A stretch of 64,000 bases of DNA from Bradyrhizobium sp. CB1015 (GTDB lineage: Bacteria; Pseudomonadota; Alphaproteobacteria; Rhizobiales; Xanthobacteraceae): assembly GCF_025200925.1 (NCBI RefSeq), contig NZ_CP104174.1, positions 3,596,001 through 3,660,000 of the forward strand, written 5' to 3'. Made by a program: the position numbers and the translations under genes. Of this stretch, positions 43,434 to 52,300 are shown piece after piece (the stretch's first letter is position 1; every line of letters starts with the position of its first letter). The notes beneath the pieces are model-generated. The model saw only the letters and a list, made by a program, of their open reading frames with translations, had not been told where the DNA came from and made no database searches.

Positions 43434-45638
43434 TCAATCCAGCAGCTTGTCCAGCGTGATCGGGAAGCGCCGGATGCGCTTGCCGGTGGCATGATAGACG
43501 GCGTTGGCAATCGCGGCCGGCACGCCGACGATGCCGATTTCGCCGAGCCCCTTGACGCCCAGCCGGTTGATGCGGTCGTCGGGCTCGTCGACGAAAATGA
43601 CGTCAATGTCGTGGACGTCGGCGTTCACGGGAATGTGGTATTCGGCGATGTCAGCGTTCATGATGCGGCCGAAGCGGTGATCCATCAATGTCTCCTCGTG
43701 CAGCGCCATTCCAATTCCCCAGACCATCCCGCCCATGATCTGGCTGCGGCCGGTCTTGGTGTTCAGGATGCGCCCGGCCGCGACCGCACTGACGATCCGT
43801 GTGATGCGGATAATTCGCAGCTCCTCGTCGATTTTCACCTCTGCGAAAACCGCCGAATGCGCGTTGCGGGCATGCGATTTATCCTCCGCGAACTGGTTGA
43901 GCTTCTCTTTTTCGATCCGCTCAAGCTTGCTGTGGCGCATGACATCCGCAATCGAGACGGCAGCCCCGTTCTTGTCTTTGCTGGCGATCATGCCGTCCAC
44001 CAGGGTGGCGTTGGCGGCGTCGAGGTCAGCGAGCGGTGAGCCCGGCATGGCCTTGGCGAGACGCGCGAGCTCCTGGCGAATCTCTTCGGCCGCTCCCAAC
44101 ACCGCATGCGCGCTCGATGCCGCCATCCAGGAGCCGCCCTCGACGGGAGCTTGCGGCAAGGTCGAATCGGCGAGCCGGACGCTGATGTTCTCGATCGGCA
44201 GCCCAAGGGCATCGGCCGCGACCTGCGCCACGATGGTGTAGGTGCCGGTGCCGATATCGGACGCGGCGCAGGAGACCTCGGCATGGCCGTTGGCCGTCAG
44301 GACGATGCGGACGGCGACCGGCATCTGCAGTGCCTCCCACACGCCTGTCGCCATGCCCCAGCCGACCAGTTCCTTGCCGTCGCGCATGGAGCGCGGCGCG
44401 GGGTTGCGTCGGGCCCAGCCGAACGCTTCTGCGCCGCGGGCGTAGCATTCGCGCAACTGCTTGCTGGTGTAAGGGAGGTCTTCGCTCTGGTCGCGATCCG
44501 AGTAGCACTTCAGGCGCAACTCGATGGGATCGAGCTTCAGCGCGACGGCCAATTCGTCCATGGCGCATTCGAGCGCGCAGACGCCCGTTGCCGCACCCGG
44601 CGCGCGCATGTCGCACGGCGTCGAGACGTCGAGGTCGACGAGCTTGTGGGAAAAGTAACTGTTGCGGCTCCTGTAGAGCTGCTCGGCCCAGCCGGTGTCG
44701 TTGCGGGAAAAGTCCTCGAAGCGTGAGGTCACGGCAATGGCTTCATGGGTGACGGCATCAAGTGTGCCGTCGGGGCTTGCCCCGAGCGCGACATGCTCGA
44801 TGGTCATCGGCCGATAGCCAAGCCCATACATCTGCCGCCGTGTCAGCACGACGCGGACAGAGCGCTTGAGTGCGAGCGCGGCAAGGGTTGCCAGCACCAC
44901 CTGGTGTTGGGGCCGCAGGCCTGAGCCGAAGGCGCCGCCGACATAGGGCGAGATCACGCGGATGTCGTCCGGCTTCTTGCCGAAAACGCTGCAGAGAAAC
45001 TTCTGCACGTTCTGGACGCCTTGCGTCTTGTCGTAGACCGTTAGCCCGCCACTGCCGTCCCAGACCGCCGTCGTCGCATAGAGCTCCATCGGATTGTGGT
45101 GCTCGCTCGGAATGACGTAATCCGCCTCGTGACGCACGGCCGCGCGCGTCAGGGCTGCTGCCGCATCACCACGCGCCTTGTGCGGCTGATCCACCTTGGC
45201 GGCCTTGCCGCGTTCGGATTCGAGATCGGTCGCAAACGCCTCCTGCTCATATTCGACGCGAACGCGGGTTGCGGCGAACTTGGCGGTCTCCCAGTCCTCC
45301 GCGACGACCAGTGCGATCGGCTGGCCGTTGAACTTGATCTTGTTGTCATAGAGCGGACGGAAGGGCGAGCCCTTCTCCGGCGCCACCTCATCCTTCCAGG
45401 CTTCGTCCTTGTCGGCGAGGGGCGGCCGATGTGCATGGGTAAGCACGTCGACCACGCCCTTCACCTTCAGCGCCTCGCTGGCGTCGAGACGAGCGATGCG
45501 CCCGCGCGCGATGGTGGCCTCGACCACGAAGCCGTGAAGAAGACCGTCTGCTGCGAATTCGCCGGCATATTTGGCGGCCCCAGTGACCTTGGCCCGGCCG
45601 TCCACGCGCGACGTTGGTGTTCCGACATAGGCGTTCAT
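43434..45638 (-). CDS. Molybdenum hydroxylase, large (molybdopterin-binding) subunit
   Basis: A 734-residue xanthine dehydrogenase family subunit. It begins MNAYVGTPTSRVDGRAKVTG, with the a/b hammerhead region (AAKYAGEFAADGLLHGFVVE), SPYVGGAFGSGLRPQHQVVL, RAPGAATGVCALECAMDELA and the catalytic glutamate region GVKGLGEIGIVGVPAAIANA near the end. The subunit organisation and this C-terminus resemble PaoC-type aldehyde oxidoreductases more than xanthine dehydrogenase, but the substrate is uncertain. It is the last gene of the three-subunit operon, 7 bp behind the FAD subunit. Confidence 0.9.
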   Translation of the reverse strand: MNAYVGTPTSRVDGRAKVTGAAKYAGEFAADGLLHGFVVEATIARGRIARLDASEALKVKGVVDVLTHAHRPPLADKDEAWKDEVAPEKGSPFRPLYDNKIKFNGQPIALVVAEDWETAKFAATRVRVEYEQEAFATDLESERGKAAKVDQPHKARGDAAAALTRAAVRHEADYVIPSEHHNPMELYATTAVWDGSGGLTVYDKTQGVQNVQKFLCSVFGKKPDDIRVISPYVGGAFGSGLRPQHQVVLATLAALALKRSVRVVLTRRQMYGLGYRPMTIEHVALGASPDGTLDAVTHEAIAVTSRFEDFSRNDTGWAEQLYRSRNSYFSHKLVDLDVSTPCDMRAPGAATGVCALECAMDELAVALKLDPIELRLKCYSDRDQSEDLPYTSKQLRECYARGAEAFGWARRNPAPRSMRDGKELVGWGMATGVWEALQMPVAVRIVLTANGHAEVSCAASDIGTGTYTIVAQVAADALGLPIENISVRLADSTLPQAPVEGGSWMAASSAHAVLGAAEEIRQELARLAKAMPGSPLADLDAANATLVDGMIASKDKNGAAVSIADVMRHSKLERIEKEKLNQFAEDKSHARNAHSAVFAEVKIDEELRIIRITRIVSAVAAGRILNTKTGRSQIMGGMVWGIGMALHEETLMDHRFGRIMNADIAEYHIPVNADVHDIDVIFVDEPDDRINRLGVKGLGEIGIVGVPAAIANAVYHATGKRIRRFPITLDKLLD

Positions 45639-45645
45639 CAGGTCC

Positions 45646-46662
45646 TCATGCGATCTTCTTGTGAGCTTGTGATTGCGGCGTGGCGCTTGCGGCCTGCAAC
45701 AGCGCACGCAGGACGGCTCGGCGCGCCAGCTCGATCTTGAATCCATTGTGGGAGCGCATCGTTGCTCCCTGCAGCAGCAGGTCGGCGGCGCGCCCGAAAT
45801 GATCCGGTGTTGCCGCCTGGCCGCGCAATGCGGCTTCGGCCTCCAGGCTTCGCCAGGGCTTATGAGCCACGCCGCCCAGCGCAAGGCGCGCTTCGCCGAT
45901 CGCGTTGCCCTCCAGTTCGAGCGCGGCTGCGACCGAGACCAGAGCAAAGGCGTAGGACAGCCGGTCGCGGATCTTCAGATAGCTGTAGTTCCGGGCAAAG
46001 CCGTTCGGCGGCAGCTCGATGGCGGTAATGATCTCGCCGCTGCCGAGATTTGTATCGAGATGGGGCTTGTCGTCCGGAAGCCGGTGGAAATCCGTCAACG
46101 CGAGGGTGCGCTGACCCGAGGGGCCTGCGATGTGCACGAGCGCGCCGAGCGCGGCCAGCGCCACGCTCATGTCGGATGGATTGGTCGCGATGCAGGACGT
46201 GCTGGTGCCGAGGATTGCGTGGTTGCGGTTGAGGCCATCGATCGCCGAGCAGCCCGCGCCGGGGCTTCGCTTGCTGCAAGGCATCGTCGTGTCATAGAAG
46301 TAGGGGCAGCGCGTTCGTTGCATCAGATTGCCGCCGACCGAGGCCATGTTGCGCAGTTGCGCGGAGGCGCCGGCCAGGATGGCGCTGGCGAGCAGGGGAT
46401 AGCGCTGCTCGATCAACGGATGGTAGGCGAGGTCCGAATTCGGCACCAAGGCGCCGATGCGCAGACCGCCGTCGGCGGTCTCCTCGACGTCGCGGAGCGG
46501 CAGGCGGGAGATGTCGATCAGCCGGGAGGGCCGTTCGACATTCTGCTTCATCAGATCGATCAGGTTGGTGCCGCCGGCGATCACCTTCGCGCCGGGATCG
46601 GCGGCGAGCAGGCGGATGGCGTCGGCAACGTCGCTCGCGCGAGAATATTGGAAGTTGTTCAT
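45646..46662 (-). CDS. Molybdenum hydroxylase, FAD-binding subunit
   Basis: A 338-residue flavoprotein subunit. The FAD pyrophosphate loop is AKVIAGGTNLIDLMKQNVER, then LLASAILAGASAQLRNMASV ending in GGNLMQRTRCPYF. A cysteine cluster (RTRCPYFYDTTMPCSKRSPG, AGCSAI) matches the extra 4Fe-4S insertion of PaoB-type and 4-hydroxybenzoyl-CoA reductase-type subunits. The start at 46662 overlaps the stop of the iron-sulfur gene (ATGA). It passes electrons from the Fe-S subunit to an acceptor. Confidence 0.9.
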   Translation of the reverse strand: MNNFQYSRASDVADAIRLLAADPGAKVIAGGTNLIDLMKQNVERPSRLIDISRLPLRDVEETADGGLRIGALVPNSDLAYHPLIEQRYPLLASAILAGASAQLRNMASVGGNLMQRTRCPYFYDTTMPCSKRSPGAGCSAIDGLNRNHAILGTSTSCIATNPSDMSVALAALGALVHIAGPSGQRTLALTDFHRLPDDKPHLDTNLGSGEIITAIELPPNGFARNYSYLKIRDRLSYAFALVSVAAALELEGNAIGEARLALGGVAHKPWRSLEAEAALRGQAATPDHFGRAADLLLQGATMRSHNGFKIELARRAVLRALLQAASATPQSQAHKKIA

Positions 46663-47144
46663 GACCGGCTCATTGCCTGCTCGATCGCAGCCACGATGTT
46701 GGGGTAGGCACCGCAGCGACAGAGATTTCCGCTCATCAGCTCCCGGATCTCGTCCGCATCGCGCGCACGGCCTTCGGCCAACAGGCCCGCGGCAGAGCAA
46801 ATCTGGCCCGGCGTGCAATAGCCACACTGAAATGCATCGTGGTCGATGAAGGCCTGTTGCAGGGGATGCAACGCACCGTCCCCGGCCAAGCCTTCGATCG
46901 TCGTGATCTCAGCGCCATCCTTCATGACGGCGAGGGTCAGGCAGGAATTGACCCGCCTTCCGTCGACCAGCACGGTACAGGCACCGCATTGGCCGTGATC
47001 GCAGCCTTTCTTGGTGCCGGTCAGCTCCAGACGGTCACGCAGCGCATCCAGGAGCGTGGTCCACGGCACGACTTCGAGCGCGCGCCTTTCGCCATTGACG
47101 ACGAGGTTGATCGGAATGCGTTCGGGAATCGTAAGGTCGGCCAT
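46659..47144 (-). CDS. Molybdenum hydroxylase, [2Fe-2S] subunit
   Basis: A 161-residue ferredoxin-type subunit. The first cluster is ligated in GCDHGQCGACTVLVDG and the later cysteine of RVNSCLTLA; the second cluster in QCGYCTPGQI and LCRCGAYPNIV. It lacks a Tat signal, unlike E. coli PaoA, so the complex is probably cytoplasmic. It is the first gene of the operon, with the order Fe-S, FAD, molybdopterin. The ATG at 47144 lies 140 bp from the Lrp gene end. Confidence 0.92.
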   Translation of the reverse strand: MADLTIPERIPINLVVNGERRALEVVPWTTLLDALRDRLELTGTKKGCDHGQCGACTVLVDGRRVNSCLTLAVMKDGAEITTIEGLAGDGALHPLQQAFIDHDAFQCGYCTPGQICSAAGLLAEGRARDADEIRELMSGNLCRCGAYPNIVAAIEQAMSRS

Positions 47145-47284
47145 ATTCTATTTCCCTGCGGAAAGGCCGAGCCGGGCAAATTGGGGAAGTGACGCGAGAA
47201 TGCGTTGCCGCCGCTGGCCAATAGCGCCCAACGGATGACGGGTTGCTTGGTTCCCGACCGGTTCTCCCGATCGGATCGACGAGA

Positions 47285-47842
47285 TCAGCGCTTCGTCTCG
47301 CCGAACACGACGGTCGGCACCGCACGGTTGACGATCTCGCGCAGCGCGAAGCTCGACTGCACCCGCGCCACGCGCGGCAGGCGGGACAGCTCGGTGCGAT
47401 GGATGCGCTCGAAATCCTGGATGTCGCGGGCCAGCACGATGAGGATGTAGTCGTCCGTCCCCGACATCAGGAAGCAGCGCACGACAGAGGGACATTTCGT
47501 CACCTCTGCCTCGAATGCCTTCAGCGCCTCGTCGCTCTGGCTCTCCAGCGCGATGCGAACCAGCACCGTGGTGGTGAGGCCGAACTGGCCGAGGTCGAGC
47601 GCGGCCTGGTAGGCCTGGATGTAGCCGTCATCCTCCAGCGCCTTCTGCCGCCGCGCCAGCGCCGTGCTCGACAAGCCGATCTTGTTGGCAAGCTCGGTAT
47701 GGCTGGCTCGCGCATTGGTCGTGAGTTCCGCGAGGATGGCGAGGTCTTTCCGGTCGAGGGCCAAGGTTTTGTTTCCAGCGTCAAAGGACGTTTTCGCGCC
47801 GGAAACCGGCGCGGGCGCCGCCAAGGTAGCGGATATTTGCAC
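47285..47842 (-). CDS. Lrp/AsnC family transcriptional regulator
   Basis: A 185-residue protein with an N-terminal helix-turn-helix (LDRKDLAILAELTTNARASH, TELANKIGLSSTALARRQKA) and the C-terminal RAM sensing domain (FLMSGTDDYILIVLARDIQD). The frame begins with GTG at 47842, which leaves an odd tail of about 28 residues before the domain; a TTG just before ALDRKDL could be the true start. It diverges from the alanine dehydrogenase gene with 65 bp between, so it probably regulates that gene in response to an amino acid such as alanine. Confidence 0.9.
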   Translation of the reverse strand: MQISATLAAPAPVSGAKTSFDAGNKTLALDRKDLAILAELTTNARASHTELANKIGLSSTALARRQKALEDDGYIQAYQAALDLGQFGLTTTVLVRIALESQSDEALKAFEAEVTKCPSVVRCFLMSGTDDYILIVLARDIQDFERIHRTELSRLPRVARVQSSFALREIVNRAVPTVVFGETKR

Positions 47843-47907
47843 GAAACCAAACCGACCCTCTCGCTACGATCAACAATGGAATCAAAGCATTGGCGAGGGA
47901 GATCAAG

Positions 47908-49023
47908 ATGCGCGTCGGAGTCCCGAAGGAGATCAAGGTGCAGGAATATCGCGTCGGGCTCACCCCAGGCGCGGTCCGTGAATATGTCGCCGCCGGGCAC
48001 CAGGTGACGGTCGAGAGCGGCGCCGGCAGCGGCATCGGTGCGTCCGACGAGGTGTACCGGCGGGCAGGGGCGTCCATTGCCGAGACTGCTCGCGAGATCT
48101 TTGCAAAGTCCGACATGATCGTGAAGGTGAAGGAGCCGCAGAAGAGCGAATGGGCTCAGCTTCGCGAAGGCCAGATCCTCTTTACTTACCTTCATCTTGC
48201 GCCGGATCCCGAGCAGGCCAAGGGCCTGCTTGCTTCCGGCTGCACCGCAATCGCCTATGAAACCGTCACGGACGCGAGCGGTCACCTCCCGCTGCTCGCC
48301 CCGATGAGCGAAGTCGCCGGCCGCCTCGCCATCGAGGCCGCCGGCGCCGCGCTCAAGCGCTCGGCCGGCGGCCGCGGCCTGCTGCTCGGCGGCGTGCCCG
48401 GCGTGCAGCCGGCACGCGTCGTGGTGCTCGGCGGCGGCGTGGTCGGAACGCAGGCGGCGCGCATGGCCGCCGGCTTAGGTGCCGAAGTCACCGTGATCGA
48501 CCGCTCGATCCCGCGCCTGCGCGAACTGGACGATCTCTTTGTCGGACGCGTGCGCACCCGTTTCTCGACCATCGAGACGGTCGAGGACGAGGTGTTCGCC
48601 GCCGACGTCGTGATCGGTGCTGTGCTGGTGCCCGGCGCCAGCGCGCCGAAGCTCGTCACGCGCGCGATGCTGAAATCGATGCGGCCCGGAGCCGTGCTGG
48701 TCGACGTCGCGATCGACCAGGGCGGCTGCTTCGAGACCTCGCACCCGACCACGCACGCGGAGCCGACCTACGAGGTCGACGGCGTGGTTCACTATTGCGT
48801 CGCCAACATGCCGGGCGCGGTGCCGGTGACCTCGAGCCAGGCCCTGAACAACGCAACGCTGCCGTTCGGCCTGATGCTGGCGAACAAGGGCTTTGCGGCG
48901 GTCTTGGAGAATCCGCATCTGCGCAACGGGCTCAACGTGCATCGCGGCCGGATGACCAACAAGGCGGTGGCGGAGAGTCTGGGGCTGGAGTTTGCGTCAG
49001 TAGAGAGCGGGCTGGCAGCTTAG
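47908..49023 (+). CDS. ald: Alanine dehydrogenase
   Basis: A 371-residue NAD-dependent enzyme interconverting L-alanine with pyruvate and ammonia. Family features: [34 protein letters not shown] (substrate lysine), [20 protein letters not shown] (catalytic His), [20 protein letters not shown] (NAD fold) and [20 protein letters not shown]. The start at 47908 follows GGGAGATCAAG; an ATG 18 bp upstream is in frame but has a worse site. Control by the divergent Lrp-type regulator fits the AldR-ald pairs of other bacteria. Confidence 0.96.
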   Translation: MRVGVPKEIKVQEYRVGLTPGAVREYVAAGHQVTVESGAGSGIGASDEVYRRAGASIAETAREIFAKSDMIVKVKEPQKSEWAQLREGQILFTYLHLAPDPEQAKGLLASGCTAIAYETVTDASGHLPLLAPMSEVAGRLAIEAAGAALKRSAGGRGLLLGGVPGVQPARVVVLGGGVVGTQAARMAAGLGAEVTVIDRSIPRLRELDDLFVGRVRTRFSTIETVEDEVFAADVVIGAVLVPGASAPKLVTRAMLKSMRPGAVLVDVAIDQGGCFETSHPTTHAEPTYEVDGVVHYCVANMPGAVPVTSSQALNNATLPFGLMLANKGFAAVLENPHLRNGLNVHRGRMTNKAVAESLGLEFASVESGLAA

Positions 49024-49288
49024 CGAGATGGGCTACCGCCAGTGCGGTACTATCAACCGACTGGAAGATGGCGCCGCGGCCGTGCCTCCGGGCCCGGGAA
49101 TCCCGGCGCGGTGAGGGCGTTGTGACTGGAGCGGCGGTGTCCAAATAGGCGGGAAGAAGAAAACTATTGCCGCAGCTCCATCAGGAGGAAGGAGTTTCCC
49201 CTTCCGAGGGCAAAAACGCCAATCGCTTCCATTGCTGTTTGGAGCCGAAACGACGACATTTCCGGCAGAAATTGGTGGATCGGCAGCC

Positions 49289-49507
49289 ATGGAACGCACT
49301 GGATTTGAGCCCTTCGGCGAGCAATTGGTGTCCGCTACGGACACACAGCCGAAGTCGCGCGCCTCGAAGCTCCTGCTGCGGGCCGGCACCACCCTGTTCT
49401 GGTCGCTGGTCGCGGGCATCGTGCTGGCCCGTGCCGCCTTCTTCGAGCCGGGTATCTATGACGGCTTCAGCCGCGTCGCCTCGCTGGCCAAGAACCTGAT
49501 CTTCTGA
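49289..49507 (+). CDS. Small hypothetical protein with one hydrophobic helix
   Basis: A 72-residue protein starting MERTGFEPFGEQLVSATDTQ. It has one likely transmembrane segment (TTLFWSLVAGIVLARAAFF) near the C-terminus. GGTGGAT lies before the ATG at 49289. No family is recognised; similar single-pass short proteins are common in Bradyrhizobium. The gap 49024-49288 upstream holds nothing I can name. Confidence 0.55.
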   Translation: MERTGFEPFGEQLVSATDTQPKSRASKLLLRAGTTLFWSLVAGIVLARAAFFEPGIYDGFSRVASLAKNLIF

Positions 49508-49618
49508 TGCCGTTTATTCCGGGCTGAGGACAGAACTTCTCTCGGCCCTGATATGTCGAAAACATATTTCCCAATTTGGTCGCGCTGCGTATAAATCTTT
49601 CTCCTTCGGGAGAGATTT

Positions 49619-50677
49619 GTGTCGCAGAATCAAGCATCCAGCCCGGCCGATTCCAAGCCGGCCACCGCCGCGAGCCGTATTGCGGCGCTGATTCCGGGCA
49701 TTCTCCTCTGTATTGCCGTGGCCGGCGTGTCGGCCCTGCTCGAGCGGGCCGAACTGGGCGTGTTCGAGCATCCCTATGTCGAGGCGCTGGTCATGGCGAT
49801 CCTGCTCGGCATGGCGGTGCGCAGCTTCTGGAAGCCGGCCCCGCGCTGGCAGGCGGGCATCGCCTTCAGCGCCAAGCAACTGCTCGAAGTCGCGGTGATG
49901 CTGCTCGGGGCCTCGATCAGCTTTGCCGCGATCGCGGCTTCCGGCATTGCGCTGCTCGCCTCCATTGCCGCGGTCGTCGTGGTCGCGCTCTGCGTCTCCT
50001 TCGGCCTCAGCCGGCTACTCGGCCTGTCAACGCGGCTGTCGATCCTGATCGCCTGCGGAAATTCGATCTGCGGCAATTCCGCGATCGCCGCGGTGGCGCC
50101 CATTATCGGCGCCAGCAACGACGAAATTGCATCCTCGATCTCCTTCACGGCGATCCTTGGCGTGATGATGGTGCTGGGCCTGCCGCTGCTGATCCCACTG
50201 CTGCAATTGTCCGCAACGCAGTACGGCATCCTCGCAGGGCTCACCGTCTACGCGGTGCCGCAGGTGCTTGCCGCGACGGTGCCGGCAGGCCTCGTCTCGA
50301 CCCAGATCGGCACGCTGGTGAAGCTGATGCGTGTCCTGATGCTCGGCCCGGTCGTCGTCGGGTTGTCGCTGGTCGCCTCGCGCTGGCAGAGCGATTCCCG
50401 GAAGACCAGCGTCGGCTTCTTCCGCCTGGTCCCCTGGTTCATCCTCGGCTTCCTTGCGCTTGCGACGCTGCGCTCGCTGGAGATCGTGCCGGTTACGGTG
50501 GTTGGCCCCGTGACGAAGATCACCGGCTTTCTCACGGTGGTCTCGATGGCAGCCCTCGGCCTTGGCGTTGACGTGCGCGTGCTCGCGAACGTCGGTGGCC
50601 GGGTGACGGCCGCCGTGACGCTGTCGTTGATGCTGCTGCTGGGGATCAGCATCGCGCTGGTGCACTGGTTCAAATAG
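49619..50677 (+). CDS. YeiH/PF03601 family putative sulfate (sulfite) exporter
   Basis: A 352-residue inner-membrane protein that starts with GTG (GAGAG upstream) and has about ten hydrophobic helices. Family features are EALVMAILLGMAVRSFWKPA, FSAKQLLEVAVMLLGASISF, LIACGNSICGNSAIAAVAPI and TVYAVPQVLAATVPAGLVST. Members were named putative sulfate exporters from their place beside organosulfonate-degradation genes; direct transport data are scarce. It stands alone. The ComDE-like decarboxylase lies 11 kb away and cannot be linked by position. Confidence 0.88.
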   Translation: MSQNQASSPADSKPATAASRIAALIPGILLCIAVAGVSALLERAELGVFEHPYVEALVMAILLGMAVRSFWKPAPRWQAGIAFSAKQLLEVAVMLLGASISFAAIAASGIALLASIAAVVVVALCVSFGLSRLLGLSTRLSILIACGNSICGNSAIAAVAPIIGASNDEIASSISFTAILGVMMVLGLPLLIPLLQLSATQYGILAGLTVYAVPQVLAATVPAGLVSTQIGTLVKLMRVLMLGPVVVGLSLVASRWQSDSRKTSVGFFRLVPWFILGFLALATLRSLEIVPVTVVGPVTKITGFLTVVSMAALGLGVDVRVLANVGGRVTAAVTLSLMLLLGISIALVHWFK

Positions 50678-50823
50678 ATCGATCGCAATCGCAGCGGTGC
50701 TGCGCGCAAGGGTTGGCGGCGCGCTGCTACTCTGGACTTCCCCGGCCAGACCGTTATTGGTTTTCGTCAATGGGATCCCGCTGCGAATGCAGCCGATCCT
50801 GAGAAGCAGCGAGGACGCCGGCC

Positions 50824-51996
50824 ATGACCACATTGACTGTGAAGGACCTTCTCCCAGAGGACGGCACGCGGGGAACATTGGCTGGCCGCGTCTGGCTGCC
50901 GCAGGTGAATGGGCCGGCCGTGGTTGCCGTGCGCGACGACGGTGTGTTCGATGTCACCGCGAAGTTTCCGACCATCAGCGCGCTCTGCGAGGCGGACGAT
51001 CCCGCCAAGGCGCTTGCCGCCGCTAGGGGCGAGCGCATCGGTGATCTCGAGGCGATCGTAGCCAACACTCCGCCGGACGGGCGCGATCCCCAAAAGCCCT
51101 GGCTGCTCGCGCCCGTCGATCTCCAGACGCTGAAAGCCGCCGGCGTCACCTTCGCAATCTCGATGCTGGAACGTGTCATCGAAGAGCGCGCCAAGGGCAA
51201 TCCGGCCTCGGCCGAAGCGATCCGGAAAGAAGTGACGCGTCTGATCGGGGACGATCTGTCGAAGCTCAAGCCGGGATCGGACCAGGCGATGCACCTGAAG
51301 CAGGTGCTGATCGATCAAAACGCCTGGAGCCAATATCTCGAGGTCGGCATCGGTCCGGATGCCGAGGTCTTCACCAAGGCGCCCACCTTGTCGTCGGTCG
51401 GCACCGGCATGGATGCCGGCCTGCATCCGAAATCGACCTGGAACAACCCCGAGCCCGAACTGGTGCTGTTCGTCTCGAGCCGCGGCAAGATCGTCGGCGG
51501 CGCGCTCGGCAACGACGTAAACCTGCGCGACTTCGAGGGCCGCTCGGCGCTGCTATTGTCGAAGGCCAAGGACAACAACGCGTCCTGTTCGATCGGCCCG
51601 CTGCTGCGCCTGTTCGACGACACCTTCACGCTGGACGACGCGCGCCGGCTCGATATCAGCCTGAACGTCACGGGGACGGACGGCTTCGTTCTCGACGGCC
51701 ATTCCTCGATCAGCAAGATCAGTCGCGATCCGACCGATCTCGTCGCGCAGACCATCGGCAAGGTGCATCAATATCCCGATGGCTTCGTGCTGTTCCTCGG
51801 CACCATGTTCGCTCCCGTGAAGGATCGCGATGCGCCGGGGCAGGGTTTCACTCACAAGCGCGACGACATCGTCACGATCTCGGCGCCTCAGCTCGGCAAG
51901 CTCGTCAACCGCATGCGCACCAGCGACGAGTGCGAGCCCTGGACGTTCGGCATCGGCGCGCTGATGAAGAACCTTGCGCAACGGAAGCTGATCTAG
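50824..51996 (+). CDS. Fumarylacetoacetate hydrolase (FAH) family protein, possible 2-keto-3-deoxy-pentonate dehydratase
   Basis: A 390-residue FAH-fold protein. The metal-binding and catalytic region reads VGIGPDAEVFTKAPTLSSVG, then HPKSTWNNPEPELVLFVSSR, where the PEPE glutamates bind the metal, followed by GALGNDVNLRDFEGRSALLL. Length and pattern fit the longer FAH-family dehydratases, such as 2-keto-3-deoxy-xylonate/arabonate dehydratase (XylX type), more than fumarylacetoacetase. The sugar transporter and 1-dehydrogenase genes downstream support a role in oxidative aldose breakdown. The specific substrate is inference. Confidence 0.85.
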   Translation: MTTLTVKDLLPEDGTRGTLAGRVWLPQVNGPAVVAVRDDGVFDVTAKFPTISALCEADDPAKALAAARGERIGDLEAIVANTPPDGRDPQKPWLLAPVDLQTLKAAGVTFAISMLERVIEERAKGNPASAEAIRKEVTRLIGDDLSKLKPGSDQAMHLKQVLIDQNAWSQYLEVGIGPDAEVFTKAPTLSSVGTGMDAGLHPKSTWNNPEPELVLFVSSRGKIVGGALGNDVNLRDFEGRSALLLSKAKDNNASCSIGPLLRLFDDTFTLDDARRLDISLNVTGTDGFVLDGHSSISKISRDPTDLVAQTIGKVHQYPDGFVLFLGTMFAPVKDRDAPGQGFTHKRDDIVTISAPQLGKLVNRMRTSDECEPWTFGIGALMKNLAQRKLI

Positions 51997-52020
51997 CGCT
52001 GCTGCCCTTCGCCTCCCCAA

Positions 52021-52049
52021 GCGCGGCGAGGGGCGCACCCTCGCCGCGC
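52021..52049 (+). terminator. Hairpin after the FAH-family gene
   Basis: A 12-bp perfect stem (GCGCGGCGAGGG / CCCTCGCCGCGC) with a 5-base loop, 25 bp after the stop. No T-run follows directly; a T7 run lies about 32 bp on. Confidence 0.6.
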
Positions 52050-52172
52050 TGACAGCTGAAGCTCCATCGGGGCCGCCTGATTTTTTTCATCTCCCCGTTG
52101 CATCAAGGGAACAAAATCGCGCTGAGCGTGTCATAATCAGCTTACCGTCACCCCCATGCGTTTTCGCCCAAA

Positions 52173-52191
52173 TAGTCAAATAATATGACTA
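52173..52191 (+). promoter_or_regulatory. Inverted repeat TAGTCA-N7-TGACTA upstream of ytfQ
   Basis: TAGTCAAATAATATGACTA, perfect 6-bp arms around an AT-rich centre, in the AT-rich promoter region 110 bp before the ytfQ start. It could be the operator of the GntR regulator encoded at 56885. That link is inference. Confidence 0.5.
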
Positions 52192-52300
52192 GTCTGAACT
52201 CCACTTCCATGAAATAGTGCCCGCCGCTGGCCCGAAGGCCGGCCTGTGGGGTGCCATGCTACCAATGGGCGCCCGGATAACATCTTGGGAGACACGCCTG

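Larger units (their letters stand above)
51997..52300. other. Intergenic region between the FAH gene and ytfQ
   Basis: No gene in 304 bp. It contains the hairpin 52021-52049, a T-run (about 52081-52087) and the AT-rich promoter region with a 19-bp inverted repeat at 52173-52191. The ytfQ ribosome site GGGAGA is near 52287. Confidence 0.5.
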
